Positions 17,617-30,656 of a stretch of DNA of 64,000 nt are shown piece after piece (position 1 is the first letter of the stretch; every line of letters starts with the position of its first letter). The DNA is taken from positions 1-64,000 of the forward strand of contig NZ_VLLB01000007.1 of the NCBI RefSeq assembly GCF_007830455.1, written 5' to 3'. The notes beneath the pieces were generated by a model. It made no database searches. It was not told the DNA's origin and worked only from the letters and a program-made list of their open reading frames with translations. The stretch is from Pseudoduganella lurida (GTDB lineage Bacteria; Pseudomonadota; Gammaproteobacteria; Burkholderiales; Burkholderiaceae_D). The position numbers and the translations under genes are program-made.

Positions 17617-18269
17617 TGGCGATTTTCGACCGCGCCGCACTGGCGCATGTGCTGGAAGAGGGCGTCGCCGAGCTGCGCCTGGCCCTCTCGCCGTCGCAGC
17701 AGGAGCAGCTGCTGGACTATCTGGCGCTGCTGAACAAGTGGAACAACGTCTATAACCTCACGTCCGTGCGCGATCCGATGCAGATGATGACGCTGCATCT
17801 GCTCGACTCGCTGGCCGCCGTGCCCGCCTTCGACGGCGCGCGCAACGTGCTGGACGTGGGCGCCGGCGGCGGGTTGCCGGGCCTGGTGCTGGCCATTGCG
17901 CGCCCCGACATGGCTGTGTCGATGATCGACACGGTGCACAAGAAAACGGCGTTCCTGACGCAGGTGAAGGCGGAATTGGGCCTGTCTAACGTCACCGTCT
18001 ACACGAAAAAAGTCCAGGATCTGCAGGTAAAGCAGCCGTTCGACGTGATCACTTCCCGCGCGTTCGCCGACCTGTCCGATTTCGTGGAATGGTCGCAGCA
18101 CCTGCTGGCCGAGGGTGGCCGCTTCGTCGCCCTGAAAGGCACGGCGCCGCAGGACGAACGCGAGCGACTGCCGGGCGACTGGAAAGTGCACGATCTGCAG
18201 CCTCTGCGGGTGCCGGGCCTGGCGGCCGAGCGCCACCTGGTTTTCGTCGAGCGTGCAGAAACCGTATAA
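17616..18269 (+). CDS. rsmG: 16S rRNA (guanine-N7)-methyltransferase RsmG (GidB)
   Basis: A 217-aa SAM-dependent methyltransferase that methylates G527 of 16S rRNA (loss gives low-level streptomycin resistance in other bacteria). Motif I reads VLDVGAGGGLPGLVLAIARP near 80-100; the N-terminal LALLNKWNNVYNLTSVRDP is typical. It overlaps the mnmG stop by one base (TGATG), so it is probably translationally coupled. An AT-rich repeat array follows immediately. Confidence 0.97.
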   Translation: MAIFDRAALAHVLEEGVAELRLALSPSQQEQLLDYLALLNKWNNVYNLTSVRDPMQMMTLHLLDSLAAVPAFDGARNVLDVGAGGGLPGLVLAIARPDMAVSMIDTVHKKTAFLTQVKAELGLSNVTVYTKKVQDLQVKQPFDVITSRAFADLSDFVEWSQHLLAEGGRFVALKGTAPQDERERLPGDWKVHDLQPLRVPGLAAERHLVFVERAETV

Positions 18270-18273
18270 ACTA

Positions 18274-18333
18274 TTTATACGATATAAACCAAATAAACCG
18301 TTTATACGATATAAATCATTTATACGATATAAA
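18274..18333. repeat. three direct copies of a 15-bp near-palindrome upstream of parA
   Basis: TTTATACGATATAAA occurs exactly at 18274-18288, 18301-18315 and 18319-18333 (start spacings 27 and 18 bp), with partial copies on both sides (ACCGTATAAAC at 18261, ACGGTATAAATC at 18333). This fills the gap between rsmG and parA and is far more AT-rich than its surroundings. It is a candidate operator array or structured leader controlling parAB. It does not resemble parS. Confidence 0.85.
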
Positions 18334-18369
18334 CGGTATAAATCAAAACAGGAAACCTGAAGCGGATAC

Positions 18370-19140
18370 ATGGCGAAAATATTTTGCGTAGCAAACCAGA
18401 AGGGCGGCGTGGGCAAGACCACCACCACGGTCAATCTCTCCGCCGGCCTGGCCAAGCTGAACCAGCGCGTGCTGCTGGTCGACCTGGACCCGCAGGGCAA
18501 TGCCACGATGGGCGCCGGCATCAACAAGGCCGGGCTGGCCGCTTCCACCTATGAAGTGATGCTGGGCACCTCGGACGTGGCCACGGCGCGCCAGCGGTCC
18601 GAAGCAGGGCGCTTCGACGTGCTGCCCTCGAACCGCGAGCTGGCCGGTGCCGAAGTGGAGATGGTGGAACTGGACAACCGGGAGAAGCGCCTGAAGGATG
18701 CGCTGGCGGCGGTGGACAAGGACTACGACTTCATCCTGATCGACTGCCCGCCGGCCCTGTCGATGCTCACGCTGAACGGGCTGTGCGCCGCGCATGGCGT
18801 GATCATCCCGATGCAGTGCGAGTACTATGCGCTCGAAGGCCTGTCCGACCTGGTGAACACCATCAAGAAGGTGCATGCCAACCTGAATCCGGACCTGAAG
18901 ATCATCGGTCTCCTGCGCGTGATGTTCGATCCGCGCATGACGCTGTCGCAGCAGGTCTCGGCCCAGCTGGAACAGCACTTCGGCGACAAGGTGTTCAAGA
19001 CCATCATTCCGCGCAATGTGCGTCTGGCCGAAGCGCCTTCTTATGGGATGCCCGGGGTGACGTTCGACCCGTCTTCCAAGGGCGCCCAGGCATATATCGC
19101 GTTCGGCGCCGAGATGGTCAAGCGGATCAAGAAGATGTGA
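18370..19140 (+). CDS. parA: chromosome-partitioning ATPase ParA (Soj)
   Basis: A 256-aa deviant-Walker ATPase: NQKGGVGKTTTTVNLSAGLA at the N-terminus, DFILIDCPPALSMLTLNGLC near 120-140. It binds nucleoid DNA as ATP dimers and drives segregation of ParB-parS complexes. The short N-terminus lacks the helix-turn-helix of plasmid type-Ia ParA, as expected for chromosomal Soj proteins. It is preceded by the 15-bp repeat array and separated from parB by a 60-bp palindrome. Confidence 0.97.
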   Translation: MAKIFCVANQKGGVGKTTTTVNLSAGLAKLNQRVLLVDLDPQGNATMGAGINKAGLAASTYEVMLGTSDVATARQRSEAGRFDVLPSNRELAGAEVEMVELDNREKRLKDALAAVDKDYDFILIDCPPALSMLTLNGLCAAHGVIIPMQCEYYALEGLSDLVNTIKKVHANLNPDLKIIGLLRVMFDPRMTLSQQVSAQLEQHFGDKVFKTIIPRNVRLAEAPSYGMPGVTFDPSSKGAQAYIAFGAEMVKRIKKM

Positions 19141-19146
19141 GGGTCT

Positions 19147-19206
19147 GGGGACAGGCACCTATTTTCGGACAACACGCGTGTTGCCCGAAAATAGGTGCCT
19201 GTCCCC
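19147..19206. repeat. 60-bp near-perfect palindrome between parA and parB
   Basis: Both arms contain GGGGACAGGCACCTATTTTC. The 30-bp arms continue to a centre at AACACG|CGTGTT with a single mismatch pair and no real loop. It would form a very stable hairpin in parAB mRNA, and this sequence type is a dispersed intergenic repeat in Oxalobacteraceae from memory. It has no T-tail, so it is unlikely to be a simple terminator. Confidence 0.9.
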
Positions 19207-19247
19207 GATGTTGCAGTCCCCGATATTGCAGAAGCTAACGAAAAAAC

Positions 19248-20138
19248 ATGGCAACCAAAAAAATGAAAGGCCTCGGCCGCGGACTCGATGCGCTGCTGGG
19301 CGGCGCGGACGATGCGGGAGCGGCGGAGCAGGGCAAGCCGTCCGAGCTGGCAATCGCCGCGCTGCAGCCGGGCAAGTACCAGCCCCGCACGCGGATGGAC
19401 GAAGGCAGCCTCACCGAGCTGGCCGCATCCATCAAGACGCAGGGCATCATGCAGCCGATCCTCGTGCGCCCCGTGGAACACGGCAAGGATGGCGCGACCT
19501 ACGAGATCATCGCCGGCGAACGCCGGTTCCGCGCCGCGCAGCTGGCCGGCCTGGACAAGGTCCCCGTGCTGGTGCGCGAGGTGGATGACACGGCCGCCGC
19601 CGCCATGGCGCTGATCGAGAACATCCAGCGCGAGGATCTCAATCCCCTGGAAGAGGCCCAGGGCATCCACCGCCTGATCACGGACTTCGACTTCACGCAC
19701 GAGCAGGCGGCCAACGCCGTCGGCCGGTCGCGCAGCGCCGTGTCGAACCTGCTGCGCCTGCTGAACCTGGCCGGCGCCGTGCAGACGATGCTGATGGCGG
19801 GCGATATCGACATGGGCCACGCCCGTTCCCTGCTGGCGGTCGACGCGGCCACCCAGATCACGCTGGCCAATGTGGTGATCGCCAGGCGCCTGTCGGTGCG
19901 GGAAACGGAAAAGCTCGTCAACCGCACGCTGGATGAGCAGACCGCGGCGCCGCAGGCAAAGGTGCGCGAGAAATCCGGCGACATCACGCGCCTGGAAGAA
20001 GAGCTGTCCGATTCGCTGGCAACTCCCGTCACCTTCCGCATGGGGGCGAAGGGCAAGGGCCAGCTGATCATCGACTTTGCCGACCTGGACATCCTCGACG
20101 GCGTCCTCGCCCGCCTGCGCACCGCAGGAAACAACTAG
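19248..20138 (+). CDS. parB: chromosome-partitioning protein ParB (Spo0J)
   Basis: A 296-aa CTP-dependent DNA clamp that loads at parS. Seen: N-terminal KMKGLGRGLDALLGG (ParA-stimulating peptide), QPRTRMDEGSLTELAASIK, the CTP-binding box AGERRFRAAQLAGL near 85-98, and the helix-turn-helix FTHEQAANAVGRSRSAVSNLLRLL near 150-173. A C-terminal dimerisation segment follows. Its likely targets are the three parS sites at 15.5 kb. The parA-parB gap of 107 bp is mostly palindrome. Confidence 0.97.
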   Translation: MATKKMKGLGRGLDALLGGADDAGAAEQGKPSELAIAALQPGKYQPRTRMDEGSLTELAASIKTQGIMQPILVRPVEHGKDGATYEIIAGERRFRAAQLAGLDKVPVLVREVDDTAAAAMALIENIQREDLNPLEEAQGIHRLITDFDFTHEQAANAVGRSRSAVSNLLRLLNLAGAVQTMLMAGDIDMGHARSLLAVDAATQITLANVVIARRLSVRETEKLVNRTLDEQTAAPQAKVREKSGDITRLEEELSDSLATPVTFRMGAKGKGQLIIDFADLDILDGVLARLRTAGNN

Positions 20139-20292
20139 ACCCCGCCCTCTAAAAATCATTCCGATGATTGTCCGACTGTCTATTGCAGGGCAGTTGGACA
20201 CCCCGATATCGGTTCCGTTGCGTTTTTTCAGGATGACTTCGGGAAGAAAAGGGACTTAAGGCCCGTCTAAGTCAATCATGCAGGGTACGCTC

Positions 20293-20320
20293 GCACCGAC
20301 TTGGTGCAAATAGCTTTTTT
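20293..20320 (+). terminator. weak terminator candidate after parB
   Basis: GCACC-GACTT-GGTGC is a 5-bp stem followed seven bases later by TTTTTT. Within the 313-bp parB-atpI gap, this and the promoter below are the only signals recognised. Confidence 0.35.
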
Positions 20321-20378
20321 GCAGAGCTGTCGGTGTTGCAATGTTGGCGCCGCGGCGCTCTGTTGCGGTGCAGCATGT

Positions 20379-20408
20379 TTGACGTGTGTCTAATAACCAC
20401 CCTATAAT
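20379..20408 (+). promoter_or_regulatory. sigma-70 promoter of the atp operon
   Basis: TTGACG (20379-20384) and a consensus TATAAT (20403-20408) are 18 bp apart, about 45 bp upstream of the atpI start. This is the best-formed promoter in the window. Confidence 0.7.
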
Positions 20409-20451
20409 CCCGTGTCTTTGGGTCTTGAAGCTACGTTCAGAAGGTTGGCAA

Positions 20452-20820
20452 GTGAGTGATTTCGCATCAATTGTCGCCCGGCCGGTCTTCCGCATCGTCG
20501 CCCTGCAATTCACGCTTGCCGTCCTGTTTTCCGCTCTCGTTGCGCTTTTCGCCGGGCTGGAAAAAGGCTGGTCCGCCGCCATGGGCGGTGCGATCGCAAC
20601 GCTCGGCAGCGTCGCATATGCATTGCTGGTGACGAAACATAGCCAGGACGCCAAGGTGATCTTCCGGCGGCATTTCCGCGCCGAGATGGTGAAGTTGTTC
20701 ATCACGGCAGCGCTGTTCGTGGGCGCGCTGGTGCTGTTTCCATCGGCCGCCACGGTTTGGCTGATCTTGGGTTTCGCGGCGACGACCCTGGCTTACTGGT
20801 TCGCGCTGCTCGCAGTGTAA
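20452..20820 (+). CDS. atpI: ATP synthase protein I
   Basis: A 122-aa membrane protein with about four hydrophobic segments (FRIVALQFTLAVLFSALVAL, WSAAMGGAIATLGSVAYALL, FITAALFVGALVLF, VWLILGFAATTLAYWFALLA). AtpI helps assemble the c-ring and sits first in atp operons. Start taken as GTG20452, which is close to the promoter and gives the usual N-terminus; the frame runs upstream to 20386 but overlaps the promoter. Confidence 0.88.
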   Translation: MSDFASIVARPVFRIVALQFTLAVLFSALVALFAGLEKGWSAAMGGAIATLGSVAYALLVTKHSQDAKVIFRRHFRAEMVKLFITAALFVGALVLFPSAATVWLILGFAATTLAYWFALLAV

Positions 20821-22028
<1,208 letters not shown>

Positions 22029-22065
22029 TTCACGCTCCAACCGGGGAATTTTTTAGGAGCAAGGT

Positions 22066-22536
22066 ATGGACATCAATTCGTCTCTCATCGGCCAGCTGAT
22101 CACCTTCGCGGTGCTCGTCTGGTTCTCGATGAAATTCGTTTTCCCGGCGCTGAATGCAGCGCTGGATGAGCGTGCCAAGCGTATCGCGGATGGTCTGGCC
22201 GCGGCCGACCAGGGCCAGGCTTCGATGGCGCTTGCTGAAAAGCGCGCCACGGAAGCCCTGACCACCGCGCGTGACGAAGCTGCGTCGCGCGTCGCGGACG
22301 CCGAAAAGCGTGCTCAGCTGATCGCTGAAGAAATCAAGGCCAACGCCAAAGCCGAAGCGGACCGCATCATTGCGCAAGCCAAGGCGGAAGCGGAACAGCA
22401 AGTGACCCAGGCGCGCGAACAGCTGCGTGCCCAGGTGGCAGACCTGGCCGTCAAGGGCGCCGAGCAAATCCTGAAGCGCGAAGTCAACGCGTCGGCCCAC
22501 GCCGACCTGCTGAATCGCCTTGCGACCGAGCTGTAA
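22066..22536 (+). CDS. atpF: F0F1 ATP synthase subunit b
   Basis: A 156-aa peripheral-stalk subunit: one N-terminal membrane helix ([20 protein letters not shown]) and a long charged Ala-rich coiled coil ([19 protein letters not shown], and so on) that ends in the delta-binding C-terminus. Good TTAGGAGCAAGG ribosome-binding site. Separated from atpH by 2 bp. Confidence 0.97.
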   Translation: MDINSSLIGQLITFAVLVWFSMKFVFPALNAALDERAKRIADGLAAADQGQASMALAEKRATEALTTARDEAASRVADAEKRAQLIAEEIKANAKAEADRIIAQAKAEAEQQVTQAREQLRAQVADLAVKGAEQILKREVNASAHADLLNRLATEL

Positions 22537-22538
22537 TC

Positions 22539-23072
22539 ATGGCTGAACTCGCAACCGTCGCTCGTCCTTACGCGGAAGCCCTCTTCCGCGTAGCCCAGGC
22601 TGGCAACCTCGCGCAGTGGTCCGATCTGGTGTCCGAACTGGCCCAGATCGGTTCGCATGACGAGGTGCTCGCATATGCCCGCAACCCGAAGGTCGCGAAT
22701 GCCGATGTGCTGGCCGTCGTCACCTCCCTGCTGAAGTCGCCGCACAACGCGGAAGCGAACAATTTCCTGTCGACGCTGATCGACAACGGCCGCATCGCCT
22801 TGCTGCCGGAAATCGCCACCCAGTTCCACGACCTGAAGAACGGCGTGGAAGGTGCAGCCGATGCCGAGATCACCAGTGCCTTCGAACTGGACGGTGGTCA
22901 GACCGCTGCGCTGGTCGCGACGCTGGAAAAGAAATTCGGCCGCAAGCTGAACCCGCAAGTCACGCTGGATCCTTCGCTGATCGGCGGCGTGCGCGTGGTG
23001 GTGGGCGACGAAGTGCTGGACACTTCGGTGCGCGCCCGCCTCGAACAGATGCGCGTTGCGCTGACGTCGTAA
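22539..23072 (+). CDS. atpH: F0F1 ATP synthase subunit delta
   Basis: A 177-aa stalk subunit (OSCP homologue) linking b to the alpha3beta3 head. The N-terminal helical bundle starts [16 protein letters not shown]; the C-terminal motif [27 protein letters not shown] is diagnostic. Confidence 0.97.
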   Translation: MAELATVARPYAEALFRVAQAGNLAQWSDLVSELAQIGSHDEVLAYARNPKVANADVLAVVTSLLKSPHNAEANNFLSTLIDNGRIALLPEIATQFHDLKNGVEGAADAEITSAFELDGGQTAALVATLEKKFGRKLNPQVTLDPSLIGGVRVVVGDEVLDTSVRARLEQMRVALTS

Positions 23073-23147
23073 GCGGACCCAGCGGCAGATCCTGCGGCAG
23101 ATACAAATACCCTCGCGCAAGCTGAGAGAAAACAATTAGGAGTTACC

Positions 23148-24689
<1,542 letters not shown>

Positions 24690-24703
24690 GTGCAGCTCGA
24701 GCG

Positions 24704-24719
24704 GCCCCGTTCACGGGGC
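24704..24719 (+). other. intercistronic hairpin between atpA and atpG
   Basis: GCCCCG-TTCA-CGGGGC, a 6-bp GC stem with a tetraloop and no T-run, ending just before the atpG ribosome-binding site. A similar hairpin lies between atpD and atpC. Probably an mRNA stability or processing element. Confidence 0.55.
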
Positions 24720-24747
24720 TGCTTCTCTGCAGAAGGAGTAAGGACTC

Positions 24748-27053
<2,306 letters not shown>

Positions 27054-27064
27054 TTCGATGCGGC

Positions 27065-27090
27065 GCCCCGCCTCCTCGTGAGGCGGGGCC
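27065..27090 (+). other. intercistronic hairpin between atpD and atpC
   Basis: CCCCGCCTC pairs with GAGGCGGGG over a 5-nt loop, directly after atpD and without a T-run. It could stabilise upstream mRNA or lower atpC expression; subunit epsilon is needed once per three beta. Confidence 0.6.
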
Positions 27091-27111
27091 GTTCAATCCG
27101 ATAGGATAATT

Positions 27112-27540
27112 ATGGCAAACACTATTCACGTCGATGTGGTCTCCGCGGAAGAGCTGATCTTCTCCGGCGAAGCCACCTTCGTCGCGTTGCCGGGCGAGCA
27201 GGGCGAGCTGGGGATCTACCCGAAGCACACGCCGCTGATCACCCGTATCCGTCCGGGCGCGGTGCGCATCCAGGTGCTGGGCAAGTCGGAAGAAGAGTTC
27301 GTCTTCGTCGCCGGCGGCCTGCTGGAAGTGCAGCCGAATGCCGTGACGGTCCTGGCCGATACCGCGATCCGCGGTGGCGACCTGGATGAAGCCAAGGCGC
27401 AAGCCGCCAAGAAGCTGGCGGAAGAAAGCCTGGCGAACAACCAGACCGGCATCGACTACGCGAAAGCCCAGGCGGAACTGGCAGCGGCCATCGGCCAGCT
27501 GGCAGCGATCGCCAAGCTGCGCCAGACCAATCGTCACTGA
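27112..27540 (+). CDS. atpC: F0F1 ATP synthase subunit epsilon
   Basis: A 142-aa rotor subunit and ATPase inhibitor. N-terminal beta sandwich ([38 protein letters not shown], read in parts), then the helical hairpin [20 protein letters not shown]. Last gene of the atpIBEFHAGDC operon, followed by a strong terminator. Confidence 0.97.
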   Translation: MANTIHVDVVSAEELIFSGEATFVALPGEQGELGIYPKHTPLITRIRPGAVRIQVLGKSEEEFVFVAGGLLEVQPNAVTVLADTAIRGGDLDEAKAQAAKKLAEESLANNQTGIDYAKAQAELAAAIGQLAAIAKLRQTNRH

Positions 27541-27555
27541 TCTGGCCGCAACCAT

Positions 27556-27583
27556 GAAAAAGCAGCTTCGGCTGCTTTTTTTA
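27556..27583 (+). terminator. rho-independent terminator of the atp operon
   Basis: AAAAAGCAGC-TTCG-GCTGCTTTTTTT: perfect stem, UUCG tetraloop and T-run, 15 bp after atpC. Confidence 0.95.
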
Positions 27584-27598
27584 CATCCGGAGAATGCC

Positions 27599-28537
27599 AT
27601 GCGCCGTGTTCTGTCCGTTGTGCTCGCCGCCCTGTCCGCCTGCGGTATCACTTACGCCGCGCCACCGCCGGTGCACGACCTGTCGCTCGCGTTCGATGCG
27701 TTCTACACCCGCACCGAAGGCATGCCCGTCGAGGCCCGCGTGGCCGACTTCCGGCGCACGGTCGGGGCGCAGTTCCCGCAGTTCTATGGCGACGCGCGCG
27801 GCCATGTCACGCATGCCGAGCAGGACAGGAATATCGCTGCCGCGATTGCCCGCTATCCGGGCATGCGCGAGGCCTACCTGCGCAAGGCGCGCGACTTCGG
27901 CAGCACGCTGACCAGCAACGTGGCGAGCTTCGCAGCGCGCTTTCCCGACTACCGGGCGGACCGCGAGATCTGGCTGGTGCATTCGCTCGGCGAGATGGAC
28001 GGCGGCACGCGTACCCTGGCCGGCAGGGAGTACCTGATCTTCGGCGTGGACGGCATGGTGCGCTACCACGGCGACATCAGCGAGGCGGCCTTCTATCACC
28101 ACGAGCTGTTCCACACCTATCACGAGCCCGTGCTGGCAGCGTGTACGGAAGAAGTCGTCTGGAAGCGCCTGTGGACCGAAGGGCTGGCCACCTACGTCTC
28201 GCAGCAGATGAACCCCGCGGCGACCGAACGGGAAATGCTGCTGGACGTGCCCCGTGGCCTGGTAGCGCGCGCGCAGGCCACGCTGCCGGCGGGGTGGCGG
28301 CAGCTGGAACAGCTGCTGGACAGCCGGGAAGACGACACGATCGCCGGGCTGTTCCAGCTCTCCGGCGGCAGCGGCCCGTTGCCGCAGCGGAGCGGCTATT
28401 ACTACGGCTACCTGGTGGCACAGGAAGCCGCCCGCACGCAGGATGTCGCCAGGCTGGCCAGGCTCGGTTGCGACGATGCCCGTACGCTGGTGGCTGCCAC
28501 GGTGCACAAGCTCGCCGGACCGGCCAGCAATCCATGA
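27599..28537 (+). CDS. secreted putative zinc metallopeptidase (HExxH), otherwise unknown
   Basis: A 312-aa protein with a Sec signal (MRRVLSVVLAALSACGITYA). A clear HExxH zinc motif occurs as HHELFHTYHE near residues 162-171, with a glutamate 22-25 residues later in WTEGLATY that could be the third ligand, the gluzincin layout. It resembles DUF2268-type predicted zinc proteases only in this motif. GYYYGYLVAQEAA near the C-terminus is another family-like segment. It starts just after the atp terminator (ATG27599, GGAG upstream), so it has its own promoter or relies on read-through. Periplasmic or secreted location is inferred; substrate unknown. Confidence 0.7.
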   Translation: MRRVLSVVLAALSACGITYAAPPPVHDLSLAFDAFYTRTEGMPVEARVADFRRTVGAQFPQFYGDARGHVTHAEQDRNIAAAIARYPGMREAYLRKARDFGSTLTSNVASFAARFPDYRADREIWLVHSLGEMDGGTRTLAGREYLIFGVDGMVRYHGDISEAAFYHHELFHTYHEPVLAACTEEVVWKRLWTEGLATYVSQQMNPAATEREMLLDVPRGLVARAQATLPAGWRQLEQLLDSREDDTIAGLFQLSGGSGPLPQRSGYYYGYLVAQEAARTQDVARLARLGCDDARTLVAATVHKLAGPASNP

Positions 28538-28654
28538 GGGCAGGGCTGCTCGTCACATCGACGGCAAGCACCCCGCCGCCTTCGCATGCGTGGACCAGTC
28601 GCTGGCCGGCAACGGCAGCGCAAAGGACGGCCGTAGCGGACTGGTGAAGGCAGC

Positions 28655-29212
28655 CTAGCGGCAGAGCCCGTAAGCCTTGCGCTCCGGGAACCAGCGGTAC
28701 GTGAACGTGCGCACCGGGTAGGTGCTGCCCTTGATGATGATGCCGGGCGTGACGAAATCGAAGCGTTCCGGCAGCCCCTGTTTGACGCCCAGCCGCACGC
28801 GCCATTGCGTGGCATCCGACGTGGCGACCGGGATCAGCATGCCCGGCACTTCCTTGATCACTTCCACGATTTCCGCCCTGGCGTTCATGCCGCGCTGGTA
28901 GAAGGTCAGCAGCTGGCCCTTGGCGATCACGGCGCCCTTCGGCTGCGTGAAGTCGAACGCGCGGGTCGTGAACTGCACCTTGCCGCCCCGTGGGATCTGG
29001 TAGATGACACCGAATTCGGCACCGCCCCGACCCGTCGTTACCGGCGCGGTGGCCGTGACGCTCACGCCTTCCGGCAGGTCGAACCGGGAAGCATCGACCC
29101 ACGCGCTGCAGGCGGGGCTGGTGGCCATGTACAGCTGTTCGGGCTGGTAGGAGTCGCAGCCGGCCACGGCCAGCATTGCGGGAAGCAGGAGGAAGGGCGC
29201 GGATCGGCGCAT
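28655..29212 (-). CDS. lipoprotein of unknown function
   Basis: A 185-aa protein with a lipoprotein signal (MRRSAPFLLLPAMLAVAGCDS, lipobox LAVAGC at residue 19). The body is beta-rich with no family recognised. ATG29212 gives the signal peptide; the frame extends upstream without one. It converges with the HExxH gene and diverges from the VOC gene. Nothing indicates a function beyond the envelope location. Confidence 0.7.
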   Translation of the reverse strand: MRRSAPFLLLPAMLAVAGCDSYQPEQLYMATSPACSAWVDASRFDLPEGVSVTATAPVTTGRGGAEFGVIYQIPRGGKVQFTTRAFDFTQPKGAVIAKGQLLTFYQRGMNARAEIVEVIKEVPGMLIPVATSDATQWRVRLGVKQGLPERFDFVTPGIIIKGSTYPVRTFTYRWFPERKAYGLCR

Positions 29213-29444
29213 GGTGAATCCGGTTGAAAAGTCAGGCGCCAGTGTAACCGAGGCGCACCGTCTTGAATATGAGATCGGCCGGATTCCGGGGCATTCGGGC
29301 GCCAATTGAAAACGTCGTCACGCCCATAACGAAATGCACCTTTGTGAATTACTGCGAATTATTCGGACACTATCCGCTTGAAATACTCGCGCGCGCCGAA
29401 TGTTGATCAACAGTGCTAGTCTGGTTTCTCACCTGGGAGCACCT

Positions 29445-29834
29445 ATGATCCATCACCTCGGCATTGTGGTCGCCGATTTCATGCGGAGCAAGGCACTATT
29501 CGATGCCTGCCTCGCGCCGCTGGGAATTCGCCGCACCGAAACGGATATGGACTGGGCCATTTATGGGGGAGAAAACGGCCAGCCATTCTTATGGCTGGGA
29601 TCGGAGATTCCCACTTACTGGCGCACGAGTAATATGGTCGGCAATGCGCCGATTCATATCGCATTCATGGCACCGAACCGCCATGCGGTCGATGCCTTCT
29701 ATTATGCCGCCCTGGAATTCGGGGCGGAGGACCATGGCGCTCCCGGCTTGCGCCAGACCTGCGGCCACAGCTACAGCGCCTACATCATCGACCTGGACGG
29801 GAACAATATCGAGGCGACCATCCAGGAAAAATAA
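29445..29834 (+). CDS. VOC-superfamily (glyoxalase/dioxygenase fold) protein
   Basis: A 129-aa single VOC domain: N-terminal IHHLGIVVADFMRSKALFDACL and C-terminal YSAYIIDLDGNNIEATIQEK carry the paired beta-alpha-beta-beta-beta pattern; the metal-ligand positions (His in IHHLG, Glu in IEAT) are present. Family members include glyoxalase I, fosfomycin-type resistance proteins and dioxygenases; no specific one is indicated. GGGAGC precedes ATG29445. It converges on the polyamine operon; the 250 bp between them (29835-30084) show only the short inverted repeat GCCTGTCATTACAGGC (29858-29873). Confidence 0.8.
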   Translation: MIHHLGIVVADFMRSKALFDACLAPLGIRRTETDMDWAIYGGENGQPFLWLGSEIPTYWRTSNMVGNAPIHIAFMAPNRHAVDAFYYAALEFGAEDHGAPGLRQTCGHSYSAYIIDLDGNNIEATIQEK

Positions 29835-30084
29835 GGGTGGCACTTGTATTGGCCTGTCATTACAGGCTTTCTATGCCAATTTTCGGCGTATTCGTGCCAG
29901 GTTCTGGCGCGAGCGGCAGGGCGGGCGGCGGTTGCGTATCCGCACGTGGCGCGTGGAGCACGAGGTGACCATGGGAGTGGCCGCCCATGTGCAGACAGCC
30001 AGAGATTCTGGCCCGTCATTAGCTGCGCGAGATAATGTGAGCGGTCGGGAATAGGGGCAAGCAGGCGAATGCCGTGCGGCCGCT

Positions 30085-30495
30085 TTATGGCACTGCCTGC
30101 ACGATGCCCCGCTTGATGGATTTCAGCCGGCATTGCACCGGCTTGAATCCCGCTTCGATAACACGGAGCGCTTCGAGCGGCCTGGCATTTCCGCACATGA
30201 AAATATCGATGGCGGCAAAACCCTGCTCCGGCCAGGTATGGATGGAAATATGCGATTCGGCCAGCATGACGACGCCGGTAATTCCCGCGTCCGGTCCGAA
30301 GGAATGGAAGTGGCTGTGCAATATCCGCGCATTGGCGGCGTTCGCTGCCTTGCGCAGCAATAATTCGATTGCGGCGCATTCCATCAGGCGACTGGCGGCA
30401 ATGCCGGTCAGATCCGCCAGCAGGTGCATGCCTTCCGCCGCGTGCACGCCCGGATGCATGTCCGCACTGGCATTCGCGTTGCAGTTCCAGTTCAT
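30085..30495 (-). CDS. speD: S-adenosylmethionine decarboxylase proenzyme (class 1B)
   Basis: A 136-aa pyruvoyl enzyme that makes decarboxylated AdoMet, the aminopropyl donor for spermidine-type polyamines. The self-cleavage site is Glu80-Ser81 in LAESHISIHTWPEQGFAAID, with catalytic His (SHFHSFG, near 61-66) and Cys101 in IFMCGNARP. Size fits the short bacterial SpeH/SpeD. It is the last gene of the minus-strand operon; its ATG overlaps the stop of the upstream 54-aa peptide gene (ATGA), so it is translationally coupled. Its natural partner is the aminopropyltransferase encoded divergently at 33649. Confidence 0.95.
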   Translation of the reverse strand: MNWNCNANASADMHPGVHAAEGMHLLADLTGIAASRLMECAAIELLLRKAANAANARILHSHFHSFGPDAGITGVVMLAESHISIHTWPEQGFAAIDIFMCGNARPLEALRVIEAGFKPVQCRLKSIKRGIVQAVP

Positions 30496-30656
30496 TTATG
30501 GCCTCCGCCGCCACTGCTCCAGCTGCCGCCACCGGTACTGGACGACCATGAGGAGCCGCCCGACGAATATCCGCGCGGGCCGCCCCGCATGTTCGACCAG
30601 CTGAGCACGGTAGAGAGCAGCACGACGGCCAGGCCGTAGATCCAGAATTTCTTCAT
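30492..30656 (-). CDS. 54-aa single-span membrane peptide with Gly/Ser/Trp-rich tail
   Basis: Starts MKKFWIYGLAVVLLSTVLSW, one hydrophobic helix, followed by a low-complexity tail of Gly, Ser and Trp (SSGGSSWSSSTGGGSWSS and so on) ending GGGGHK. It begins in a 4-bp overlap with the DUF4178 stop and ends in a 4-bp overlap with the speD start, so translational coupling on both sides strongly supports a real gene despite its size. No family recognised. It may be a small accessory or anchor in the envelope polyamine system. Confidence 0.75.
   Translation of the reverse strand: MKKFWIYGLAVVLLSTVLSWSNMRGGPRGYSSGGSSWSSSTGGGSWSSGGGGHK

Noticed and set aside
18274-18333. CRISPR-like array before parA
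   Set aside because: Units are only 15 bp with spacers of 12 and 3 bp, and no cas genes are present.
27065-27090. Terminator between atpD and atpC
   Set aside because: GC hairpin without a T-run inside an operon; listed as an intercistronic hairpin.
29835-30084. Possible small gene or riboswitch between the VOC and speD genes
   Set aside because: Only a short GCCTGTCATTACAGGC inverted repeat is visible; no coding signal or known riboswitch pattern.
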